Positions 42,461 to 50,087 of a stretch of 64,000 bases of DNA are shown one piece after another (within the stretch, counting starts at the first letter, position 1; each line of letters starts with the position of its first letter). Below the pieces are notes generated by a model, which searched no databases, was not told the origin of the DNA, and was given only the letters and a program-made list of their open reading frames with translations. The translations under genes were made by a program, and so were the position numbers. This stretch comes from [Leptolyngbya] sp. JSC-1 (lineage in GTDB: Bacteria > Cyanobacteriota > Cyanobacteriia > Elainellales > Elainellaceae), in the NCBI GenBank assembly GCA_000733415.1, contig KL662191.1:1736617-1800616 (forward strand), given 5' to 3'.

Positions 42461-44656
42461 ACGGACGAACTAACCGCCCAACACCAGGCTCAAAAACAGA
42501 CCCAACACCAGGTCCAGCACCGCATCGAAGAGCTGAAAACGCTGTTGCAAAAGGCGAGCTACGAGTATTACGTACTCGATGCGCCCACCATGCCCGATGC
42601 CGTCTATGACCAGCTCTATCGGGAATTACAGGAGCTAGAAGCCGCCCATCCTCAATGGATCACGCCCGACAGCCCCACTCAGCGTGTGGGTGAAAAGCCA
42701 GCAACTCGCTTTGCCTCGGTGCGGCACAACATTCCCCTCTACAGCCTGGAGAATGCCTTTGACCTGCAAGACTTTGCCAACTGGCAAGAGCGCTGGCGTC
42801 GCGTAGTTCCCCAGGTGGAAAGGTTTGATTATGTCTGTGAACTCAAAATTGACGGCAACGCTCTCGCCCTCACCTACGAGAACGGCATTCTTGTCCGGGG
42901 AGCTACCCGAGGCGATGGAATTACTGGCGAAGAAATCACCCAGAACGTTCGAACCATTCGCTCGATTCCGCTCAGACTTAACCTGGACCCGGCCCCTCCC
43001 CTAGTTGAGGTGCGAGGAGAAGCGTTTTTGGGCCTGGATGTGTTTCGTCAGATCAATCGGGAGCGGGAACAGGCTGGAGAAGCCCTGTTTGCCAACCCCC
43101 GCAACGCTACCGCAGGTACCCTGCGCCAGTTGGATGCCCGCGTCGTCGCTAAACGCCAGCTCGATTTTTTTGCCTACACGATTCATATTGTCGGAGCAGA
43201 GGCCCAGGATAGCGAAGCCGCTGAAGATCAGGACGCTCAAATTGAACAGCTCCAACTCCTTGCCACCTCCCCTACTCCCTCTATCTCCCCTACTTCCACC
43301 ACTGCTTCCACGTCCCCCTTCCCCCTACCGCATACTCAATGGGAAGCCCTAGAGCTACTGCAATCTATCGGGTTTAAGGTCAACCCCAATCGTCAGCTCT
43401 GTCGGTCGCTGACAGAAGTAGAGGACTACTATAACCGCTGGTCTACCGAACGTTTAGAGCTGCCCTACATGACCGATGGTGTTGTGGTCAAGCTCAATTC
43501 CTTCGGGCTGCAAAATCAACTCGGCTTTACGCAAAAATTTCCCCGCTGGGCAATTGCTCTGAAATATCCGGCAGAAGAGGCTCCCACCATCGTGGAACGG
43601 ATTAGCGTCAATGTGGGCCGCACCGGAGCCGTAACCCCCTTAGCCGAGTTGCGTCCAGTTCAGCTAGCCGGCACAACTGTTTCGCGTGCTACCCTGCACA
43701 ATGCCGATCGAGTGGCCGAACTGGATATCCGCATTGGAGATACAGTGATTGTCCGCAAGGCGGGAGAGATTATTCCAGAGGTGCTGCGGGTGTTACCAGA
43801 ACTGCGGCCTGCCGGAGCACAGCCATTCCAGATGCCGACCCACTGCCCAGAATGCGGCACTCAACTAGAGCGGGAAGTAGGGGAAGCGGTAACCCGCTGC
43901 ATTAATGCCTCCTGTCCGGCCATTCTACGGCGCTCCCTACTGCACTGGGCTAGCCGAGACGCCCTGGATATCCGGGGTTTGGGTGAGAGGTGGATCGAGC
44001 AATTTGTGGACCAGGGCCTGCTGCACTCGGTAGCCGATATTTATGATCTGACGGTGGAGCAACTGCTGACCGTTGAGCGCATGGGCCAAAAGTCGGCCCA
44101 GAACCTGGTTGAGGCGATTGCCCAATCCAAAACCCAACCCTGGCCGCGAGTCCTGTATGGGCTGGGCATCCGGCATGTGGGTAGTGTGAATGCCCAAACC
44201 CTGGCAGACCAATTTCCAACGGTAGAAGCCCTAGCCGCCGCCACACCCGCCGAGATCGAGGCCGTGTATGGGATTGGAGCAGAAATTGCCCAATCGGTGC
44301 ACGATTGGTTTCGGGTACCGGCCAACCAAACCCTGATCGAGCGGCTCCAGGCTGCAGGGGTGCAGTTAGCCGGAGCAACCCCACACCGTCCGGCTGCCCA
44401 ACCCCTAGCCGGCAAAACCTTCGTGATTACAGGCACTTTGCCTAACTTGAAACGGGATGAAGCTAAAAACCTGATTCAAGAGGCGGGCGGTAAAGTAGCC
44501 AGTTCAGTCAGTGCCAAGACAGATTACGTAGTGGTAGGAGCAGAGGCTGGTTCTAAGCTGGCCAAGGCCGAAGCGTTAGGCATTTCTCAGCTCTCAGAAG
44601 CCCAACTACTAGAACTGCTGCATCAGGCATCGGTTTCAGATACGCCAGATCCGTAA
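42452..44656 (+). CDS. ligA: NAD-dependent DNA ligase LigA
   Basis: Seals nicks in replication and repair using NAD. 734 residues from the ATG at 42452; the usual length is about 670. Ia domain, then adenylation domain with Lys132 in CELKIDGNALAL. OB fold (KAGEIIPEVLRVLPELRP), four-cysteine zinc finger (CPECGTQLEREVGEAVTRCINASCP), helix-hairpin-helix region, and BRCT domain (GKTFVITGTLPNLKRDEAKNL) complete it. Residues about 248-292 are an extra Asp/Glu then Ser/Thr/Pro-rich loop (SPTPSISPTSTTASTSPF), which explains the length. Start choice is set by the tandem repeat. Upstream DUF1824 may be co-transcribed. Confidence 0.96.
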   Translation: MASTDELTAQHQAQKQTQHQVQHRIEELKTLLQKASYEYYVLDAPTMPDAVYDQLYRELQELEAAHPQWITPDSPTQRVGEKPATRFASVRHNIPLYSLENAFDLQDFANWQERWRRVVPQVERFDYVCELKIDGNALALTYENGILVRGATRGDGITGEEITQNVRTIRSIPLRLNLDPAPPLVEVRGEAFLGLDVFRQINREREQAGEALFANPRNATAGTLRQLDARVVAKRQLDFFAYTIHIVGAEAQDSEAAEDQDAQIEQLQLLATSPTPSISPTSTTASTSPFPLPHTQWEALELLQSIGFKVNPNRQLCRSLTEVEDYYNRWSTERLELPYMTDGVVVKLNSFGLQNQLGFTQKFPRWAIALKYPAEEAPTIVERISVNVGRTGAVTPLAELRPVQLAGTTVSRATLHNADRVAELDIRIGDTVIVRKAGEIIPEVLRVLPELRPAGAQPFQMPTHCPECGTQLEREVGEAVTRCINASCPAILRRSLLHWASRDALDIRGLGERWIEQFVDQGLLHSVADIYDLTVEQLLTVERMGQKSAQNLVEAIAQSKTQPWPRVLYGLGIRHVGSVNAQTLADQFPTVEALAAATPAEIEAVYGIGAEIAQSVHDWFRVPANQTLIERLQAAGVQLAGATPHRPAAQPLAGKTFVITGTLPNLKRDEAKNLIQEAGGKVASSVSAKTDYVVVGAEAGSKLAKAEALGISQLSEAQLLELLHQASVSDTPDP

Positions 44657-44765
44657 GTTTTTCTACCCAAACTATTGACCAGGGCGGCTCGGCTTCAGTC
44701 TTGCTAGAGTGATACTGACCTCTGCTTAGAAAAAAACAGAGACCTCTGGTTAGGACAGGCTATTT

Positions 44766-46610
44766 ATGAATCGCTGGGCTACTGACGTGCAGTCAGAAAA
44801 ATCAGCTTCTCGAGTGGCAAAGGATGTTGCAATTTCGGGTCAAGCCACTCACGGTCAAGCCACTGATAAACAGGCCACTGATAAACAAACTACTGATCAC
44901 GGCACGCCAAGCGCCAACGCCTACTCAGTTGCCCCCAGGTTGGTTCGTTTTGCTCGCAGTCATTGGCTGCATTGGGCCAAGCTAATTCTGAGTATCGGAT
45001 TACTGCCGCCCCTGCTAGATGCCGGAGCTACCATCGCCGCTGAACGTATTACCATCTCTTACGGGTTGTTGGAGCGCTCGATCAGGATTGATGCCCTAGA
45101 ACAGTACGCTGCAGATGGTACGGTCTCTAGCGATCTACGCGATTACCTGCGCTATCTCAACGATGCCCAACAAGAACAACTGCGGCAGGCACTGGTGGCC
45201 CCTGTCAACTTAGGCGTCGTGCCCGTCACCCAGTTCCTCTACACTGAACAAGGCGAAATTTTGCTGCGGCGGCTAGGAGAATTGGTACGCACCGACTCCA
45301 ACCTGTCGGGCTTTTATGCCATTCGTGCGGCCCTAATTCTGGCTGCCAACGATCCCCAGGGGTTGACCATGCTGAATGTGCTGCGTGAATTTCCCCTCAG
45401 CAATATTCGCATCGACCTCAACCGCACGCTTCAGCTCCTGAGCGATCTACAGCGATTGATTCAGCAAACCCAGGAAGCAGCAGCCCTAGTTGCCGAACAA
45501 TCCTTACAGGAAGCCGAATTGGAAGCGCAAATTGCCCCCCTTAACCGTGCACCCCAACCTGACCTTCAGAACCTTGGCTCGTTTGGCTGGCAGGTAGTTT
45601 CGATTCAGCTTAACGACATCAGTCGGAACCGACAGTTTCCGGTAGACCTCTACCTACCTCAGACTCGCAACTCACCCGTTTTGCAGGCTCCCGTCGTGGT
45701 GATATCCCATGGCTTGGGGTCCGATCGCAGCAGCTACGCCTATTTGGCTAAACAGCTTGCCTCCTATGGATTTGCCGTAGCCGTTCCCGAACATCCAGGC
45801 AGCAATGCTCAGCAGCTCCAAGCGCTGATTGCCGGAACCGCCAGCCAAGTCACCGCTCCTGCCGAATTTATCGACCGACCGCTAGATATCAAATACCTGC
45901 TTGACCGACTCACCCAACTCAACCAAACCGATCCCCAAATTCAGGGCCGTTTGAACCTCGAGCAAGTCGGCGTCGTGGGCCAATCCTTCGGCGGCTATAC
46001 GGCACTGGCATTGGCGGGTGGGCGCATCGATCTACAGCAACTTCAGCTCGACTGTGACCGCAATGATCCTCTCAACCTCTCCCTGCTGCTCCAGTGTCGT
46101 GCTCTAGAGTTGCCGCAACCTCTGTCCGATCTATACGATGAGCGGGTCAAAGCAATTGTGGCAATCAACTCGATTGGCAGCAGCCTGATCGGAGCCGCAG
46201 ATTTTTCTGATATTCAAATCCCGGTGATGCTGATGAGCGGCAGTGCCGATACGATTGCCCCAGCCCTGATCGAGCAGATTCGCCCCTTCACCTGGTTAGC
46301 TACACCCAATAAATACTTGGTACTCCTCCAAGGCGGTACCCACTTCTCGACGATCGACGTGCCTGACCCCACTGCCGCCGATGTGATTCCGCTGCCCTCC
46401 GAAATCATCGGCCCCGATCCTAAAGTAGCCCAAGCCTACCTAAAGGCGCTAAGCGTGGCGTTTTTTCAGACTCATCTCGCTCAAAATCCAGACTACCGCT
46501 TTTATTTAGGAGCCACCTACGCCCAAAGCATCAGCAATCAACTTTTACCAATCTCCCTGGTGCAATCTCTGACCCTACTTCAAATAGCAACAAATGCCCT
46601 TACTAGATGA
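44766..46610 (+). CDS. Alpha/beta hydrolase with N-terminal DUF1400 domain
   Basis: 614 residues. The N-terminal 45 residues are a low-complexity tract with near repeats (GQATHGQATDKQATDKQTTD). A hydrophobic helix at about 65-90 (LHWAKLILSIGLLPPLL) is probably a signal/anchor. AERITISYGLLERSIRIDALEQYAADG starts DUF1400. The hydrolase domain follows with a nucleophile elbow GQSFGGYTAL (Ser407) and VVVISHGLGSDRSSYAYLAKQLASYGF for the oxyanion loop. It resembles dienelactone hydrolase/lipase-like secreted enzymes of cyanobacteria. Substrate unknown. Confidence 0.85.
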   Translation: MNRWATDVQSEKSASRVAKDVAISGQATHGQATDKQATDKQTTDHGTPSANAYSVAPRLVRFARSHWLHWAKLILSIGLLPPLLDAGATIAAERITISYGLLERSIRIDALEQYAADGTVSSDLRDYLRYLNDAQQEQLRQALVAPVNLGVVPVTQFLYTEQGEILLRRLGELVRTDSNLSGFYAIRAALILAANDPQGLTMLNVLREFPLSNIRIDLNRTLQLLSDLQRLIQQTQEAAALVAEQSLQEAELEAQIAPLNRAPQPDLQNLGSFGWQVVSIQLNDISRNRQFPVDLYLPQTRNSPVLQAPVVVISHGLGSDRSSYAYLAKQLASYGFAVAVPEHPGSNAQQLQALIAGTASQVTAPAEFIDRPLDIKYLLDRLTQLNQTDPQIQGRLNLEQVGVVGQSFGGYTALALAGGRIDLQQLQLDCDRNDPLNLSLLLQCRALELPQPLSDLYDERVKAIVAINSIGSSLIGAADFSDIQIPVMLMSGSADTIAPALIEQIRPFTWLATPNKYLVLLQGGTHFSTIDVPDPTAADVIPLPSEIIGPDPKVAQAYLKALSVAFFQTHLAQNPDYRFYLGATYAQSISNQLLPISLVQSLTLLQIATNALTR

Positions 46611-46729
46611 TTAAAACCTTTGATTAACCCCTAATGAATCCTAATCAGCCATCCCGGTTTGCCCATCATTGTTTGTAAAGAAGTGTGAAGCGGCTAGAAT
46701 GAGGAAAGGAAATCACCGTTTGACCGGAA

Positions 46730-47002
46730 ATGGCGTTACCCCCTTCTGATACTCCGCTCTATAATCATCCCCTGCCAGATATCGAAGACTGGTTAAGGAC
46801 GCAGGGCTGCCAGCAAGACGAAGCTGACCTCCACCGCTGGCATGTGAAAAAGACTACCTGGGAAGCTGACTTGTGGCTAGAGGTAGACTCCTTAACAGTC
46901 CGTTACATTGGTGCTGCAGAAGATGGCCGCGACATCCAGCGCTCGTTCAAATACTCCCTCAGTCGCAAAGACCTCGATGAAGTCGTTTTTTCGGGACCGT
47001 GA
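46730..47002 (+). CDS. DUF3143 family protein
   Basis: 90 residues. PDIEDWLRTQGCQQDEADLHRWHVKKTTWEADLWLEVDSLTVRYI and the tail RSFKYSLSRKDLDEVVFSGP match the cyanobacterial DUF3143 pattern. Function unknown; small, soluble, in many cyanobacterial genomes. Convergent with futA. Confidence 0.85.
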   Translation: MALPPSDTPLYNHPLPDIEDWLRTQGCQQDEADLHRWHVKKTTWEADLWLEVDSLTVRYIGAAEDGRDIQRSFKYSLSRKDLDEVVFSGP

Positions 47003-47031
47003 TTCTCTGAGTTTTTCGTTTCTTGGATGCA

Positions 47032-47064
47032 AGGAGCCAGGTTTTTTTCTAACTTCTGGCTCCT
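47032..47064. terminator. Possible bidirectional terminator between DUF3143 gene and futA
   Basis: AGGAGCCAG (47032-47040) pairs with CTGGCTCCT (47056-47064); a T7 run lies in the loop rather than after the stem. Position between convergent genes supports it. Confidence 0.45.
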
Positions 47065-47073
47065 AAACTCTTC

Positions 47074-48153
47074 CTACTTCCACCCAGCCCGGTCCATGAT
47101 CCGCAGTGCTTCAGCACTATTCCGGCCAATCTCAGCCGCGTTAATTGGGTCTTCCTTAAAGCTGCCGTAGCTAGCCAAGATTGGATCAAGCGTAACGCCT
47201 TCAACCACTGGGTATTCGTTATTGCCCTGAGCAAAAATAGCTTGGGATTCGGGCGTGGCCAGATGCTCTAGGAACCGAATGGCGGCTTCCTTATTAGGAG
47301 CAGTTTTCAAAACACCCGCGCCGCTGATATTGACATGGGTGCCACGGTCTCGTTGGTTGGGGAAAAAGATATTCACCTGTTCGGCAACTGCTCTGTCCTC
47401 TGGGGTGTCGGACTTGGCCAAGCGAATCAGGTAGTAAGTATTTGCCAGAGCCAAGGACCCCACCCCAGCCGCACAAGCTTGAATTTGGGCTGTGTCATTG
47501 CCTTCGGGCGGGCGGGCAAAGTTTGCGACTAAGCCACGCACCCAAGCTTCGGTTTCCTGAGGACCATGGGCCGCCAGCATCGAAGCGACCAGCGAAATGC
47601 TATAGATGTTGGTCGAAGAACGGGTCAGAACTTGGCCTTGCCATTGGGGTTCAACCAGCGCCTCATAGGTAGACAACTGGGCTGGATTCACCTTCGACTT
47701 GTTGTACATGATTACCCGTGCCCGCTTAGAGAAGCCATACCACAAGCCTTCTGGATGGCGCAAATTAGCAGGAATAGCTTGATTGAGGGCATTGGAGCTG
47801 ATGGGTTGAAACAGTCCTTCGGCTTCCGCTCGCCAGAGACGGCCAATATCAACCGTCATCAGGATATCAGCAGGGCTGTTTGCTCCTTCGCTCTTAATCC
47901 GCTCGATCAGCGGATCGGCTTCTGCCTCAATCAAGTTCACCTTAACGCCGGTTGCCGCCGTAAAGCTGTCGTAGAGCGTCTGATCGGTATCGTAGTGACG
48001 CGATGAGTAAAGATTAACCACATTATCGGTTTGAGCGACTCGAATTGCCGGACCTTGTTGGGCCACAGCCTTCGATTTGCCCATCTGACCCACGGTCACT
48101 GCCGCGGCTGCTGCACTCACACCAATAAAGGCGCGCCGAGAAATTTTGCTCAT
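47074..48153 (-). CDS. futA: Iron(III) ABC transporter substrate-binding protein FutA/IdiA
   Basis: Periplasmic ferric-iron-binding protein of the Fut system, induced by low iron in cyanobacteria. 359 residues from the ATG at 48153, with AGGAAA upstream. A twin-arginine signal (MSKISRRAFIGVSAAAA) fits Tat export of a folded protein. Binding-protein features: VVNLYSSRHYDTDQTLYDSFTAATGV, SPADILMTVDIGRLWRAEAEGLF, and tyrosine ligands in NIYSISLVASM and ANTYYLIRLA. FutB/FutC permease and ATPase are not in the window. Divergent from fba. Confidence 0.95.
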   Translation of the reverse strand: MSKISRRAFIGVSAAAAAVTVGQMGKSKAVAQQGPAIRVAQTDNVVNLYSSRHYDTDQTLYDSFTAATGVKVNLIEAEADPLIERIKSEGANSPADILMTVDIGRLWRAEAEGLFQPISSNALNQAIPANLRHPEGLWYGFSKRARVIMYNKSKVNPAQLSTYEALVEPQWQGQVLTRSSTNIYSISLVASMLAAHGPQETEAWVRGLVANFARPPEGNDTAQIQACAAGVGSLALANTYYLIRLAKSDTPEDRAVAEQVNIFFPNQRDRGTHVNISGAGVLKTAPNKEAAIRFLEHLATPESQAIFAQGNNEYPVVEGVTLDPILASYGSFKEDPINAAEIGRNSAEALRIMDRAGWK

Positions 48154-48294
48154 TTTTCGTTTCCTAATTGCCCATTTATCTATCGTGAAAACACTGTGAC
48201 TACTCAAACCAAAGAGCAGTCTATTCACTACAACTCAATATTCTCAACGTTAGTGCGTGCTTATTGCAAGCTTTTCCCAATATATTCGGAGGCA

Positions 48295-48335
48295 GGGGTA
48301 GGGGGTAGGGGGTAGGGGGTAGGGGGTAGGGGGTA
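48295..48335 (+). repeat. GGGGGTA heptamer tandem
   Basis: Six units (first one short, GGGGTA, then five GGGGGTA). The G tracts satisfy a G-quadruplex pattern on the plus strand. Confidence 0.9.
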
Positions 48336-48459
48336 GAGCTGCGGCCCTGAACAGCATAGTAGAGCCTTCGACCTCAGCGACTTAGCCAAACCACTAACCG
48401 TCAATGCTTTAGAAAATCTACTTCCTAGAGCTTCCTAAATAAGCAAAAACCGAAATCAC

Positions 48460-48485
48460 ACCCCCCACCCCCCACCCCCCACCCC
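48460..48485 (-). repeat. CCCCCCA tandem (G-quadruplex-capable on minus strand)
   Basis: ACCCCCC three times and a final ACCCC. The minus strand reads GGGGGGT units. Confidence 0.85.
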
Positions 48486-48725
48486 AGCACCCTCTTGCCC
48501 AAAAATGCCCTTAAGCATTTATACTTAACTATGGGTGAACTCTTTAAGATTTATTTTTCTTTTTGTAGAAAATGTGGCGTTTACCTATCTGGGTGCCACA
48601 CCTGAGAGGGTTTGACCTGGAATCGGTAGATACAATTCACTACGGTGAGTAAAGTATCTTAAGATTATCCTTAGAATTCGTTTGTCTTAGAACTAGCTGA
48701 TCACACCAACTTAGGAGGACTCCCT

Positions 48726-49805
48726 ATGGCGCTTGTGCCCATGCGACTGCTGCTGGATCACGCAGCCGAGAATGGCTACGGTATCCCTGCTTTCAACGTC
48801 AACAACATGGAGCAAATCCAGGCAATTATGCAGGCTGCCCATGAAACCGACAGCCCTGTGATTTTGCAAGCCTCTCGTGGTGCTCGTAAGTATGCTGGCG
48901 AAAATTTCCTCCGTCACCTGATCTTGGCTGCGGTTGAGACCTATCCTCATATTCCCATCGTCATGCACCAAGACCACGGTAACGAGCCGGCTACTTGCTA
49001 CTCTGCGATCAAAAATGGCTTCACCAGCGTCATGATGGATGGCTCGCTGGAAGCAGATGCCAAAACTCCGGCTAGCTACGAGTACAACGTGGCCGTTACC
49101 AGCGAAGTCGTGAAAGTGGCTCACGCAATTGGCGCATCCGTAGAAGGTGAGCTGGGTTGTCTGGGTTCTCTGGAGACGGGTAAAGGTGAAGCCGAAGACG
49201 GTCACGGGTTTGAAGGCGAACTGGATCACTCGATGCTGCTGACTGATCCTGATGAAGCCGTTGACTTTGTGGAGCGGACTCAGGTGGATGCGCTAGCTGT
49301 TGCCATTGGTACCAGCCACGGCGCTTACAAGTTCACCCGCAAGCCAACCGGCGAAATTTTGGCTATCAGCCGGATTGAAGAAATCCATAGCCGCCTGCCT
49401 AACACCCATTTGGTGATGCATGGTTCTTCTTCGGTGCCGGAAGATTTGATTGCGCTGATCAACCAGTATGGCGGTGCCATTCCCGAAACCTATGGTGTGC
49501 CTGTAGAAGAAATCCAAAAGGGCATCAAGAGCGGTGTGCGTAAGGTCAACATTGACACCGACAACCGTTTGGCGATCACCGCAGCCGTGCGGGAAGCGTT
49601 GCAGCAAAATCCCAAGGAATTTGACCCCCGTCACTTCCTCAAGCCTTCAATCAAGTACATGCAGAAAGTGTGTGCTGATCGCTATCAGCAGTTCTGGGCC
49701 GCAGGCAATGCCAGCAAGATCAAGCAGGTCTCTCTGGAGGAGTATGCTGCCAAGTATGCTAAGGGCGAATTGGCTCAGGTTGCGAAGAAAGCCGTTGGCG
49801 TGTAG
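48726..49805 (+). CDS. fba: Class II fructose-bisphosphate aldolase
   Basis: Zinc-dependent aldolase for glycolysis and the Calvin cycle (fructose-1,6- and sedoheptulose-1,7-bisphosphate). 359 residues. MALVPMRLLLDHAAENGYGIPAFNVNN at the start, MHQDHGNEP with catalytic Asp83 and zinc ligand His84, EGELGCLGSLETGKG, AVAIGTSHGAYKF (zinc/phosphate) and VMHGSSSVPEDLI are all present. A perfect TAGGAGGA is 8 nt before the ATG and a strong terminator follows, so expression as a single gene is likely. The codon choice suggests high expression. Confidence 0.97.
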   Translation: MALVPMRLLLDHAAENGYGIPAFNVNNMEQIQAIMQAAHETDSPVILQASRGARKYAGENFLRHLILAAVETYPHIPIVMHQDHGNEPATCYSAIKNGFTSVMMDGSLEADAKTPASYEYNVAVTSEVVKVAHAIGASVEGELGCLGSLETGKGEAEDGHGFEGELDHSMLLTDPDEAVDFVERTQVDALAVAIGTSHGAYKFTRKPTGEILAISRIEEIHSRLPNTHLVMHGSSSVPEDLIALINQYGGAIPETYGVPVEEIQKGIKSGVRKVNIDTDNRLAITAAVREALQQNPKEFDPRHFLKPSIKYMQKVCADRYQQFWAAGNASKIKQVSLEEYAAKYAKGELAQVAKKAVGV

Positions 49806-49871
49806 GTTCTTGTCGGATTGTCGCTTCAGTTGACGCTTCAACTGAATTCATTAAGTGAATCTTGTGAAATG

Positions 49872-49898
49872 CGGGTAGCCCAGTGCTGCCCGTTTTTT
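49872..49898 (+). terminator. Rho-independent terminator of fba
   Basis: CGGGTAG (49872-49878) pairs with CTGCCCG (49886-49892), one G-T pair, then TTTTTT. Confidence 0.85.
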
Positions 49899-50087
49899 AT
49901 GCCAGTCTCTGATTGCTATGCAGCAGTACAATCAGGATAAGTTTTCGGCTGAGAACGCTCAGAGGTCAAATAAAGAGGAAAATAAAAGGATGGCTGAGAA
50001 GTGATAAAGCTACTGGATTAGCCCGCTTTTCTAGGATGCCCGCAAGGCTGTAACTCACCTTTCTGAGATTCGTATGAGAAATGTCAG

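Larger units (their letters stand above)
48154..48725. other. Intergenic region between divergent futA and fba with G- and C-rich tandems
   Basis: 572 bp carrying GGGGGTA repeats at 48295-48335 and CCCCCCA repeats at 48460-48485. Fur-type control of futA is likely from family knowledge, but no clear Fur box was identified. No gene seen. Confidence 0.5.
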
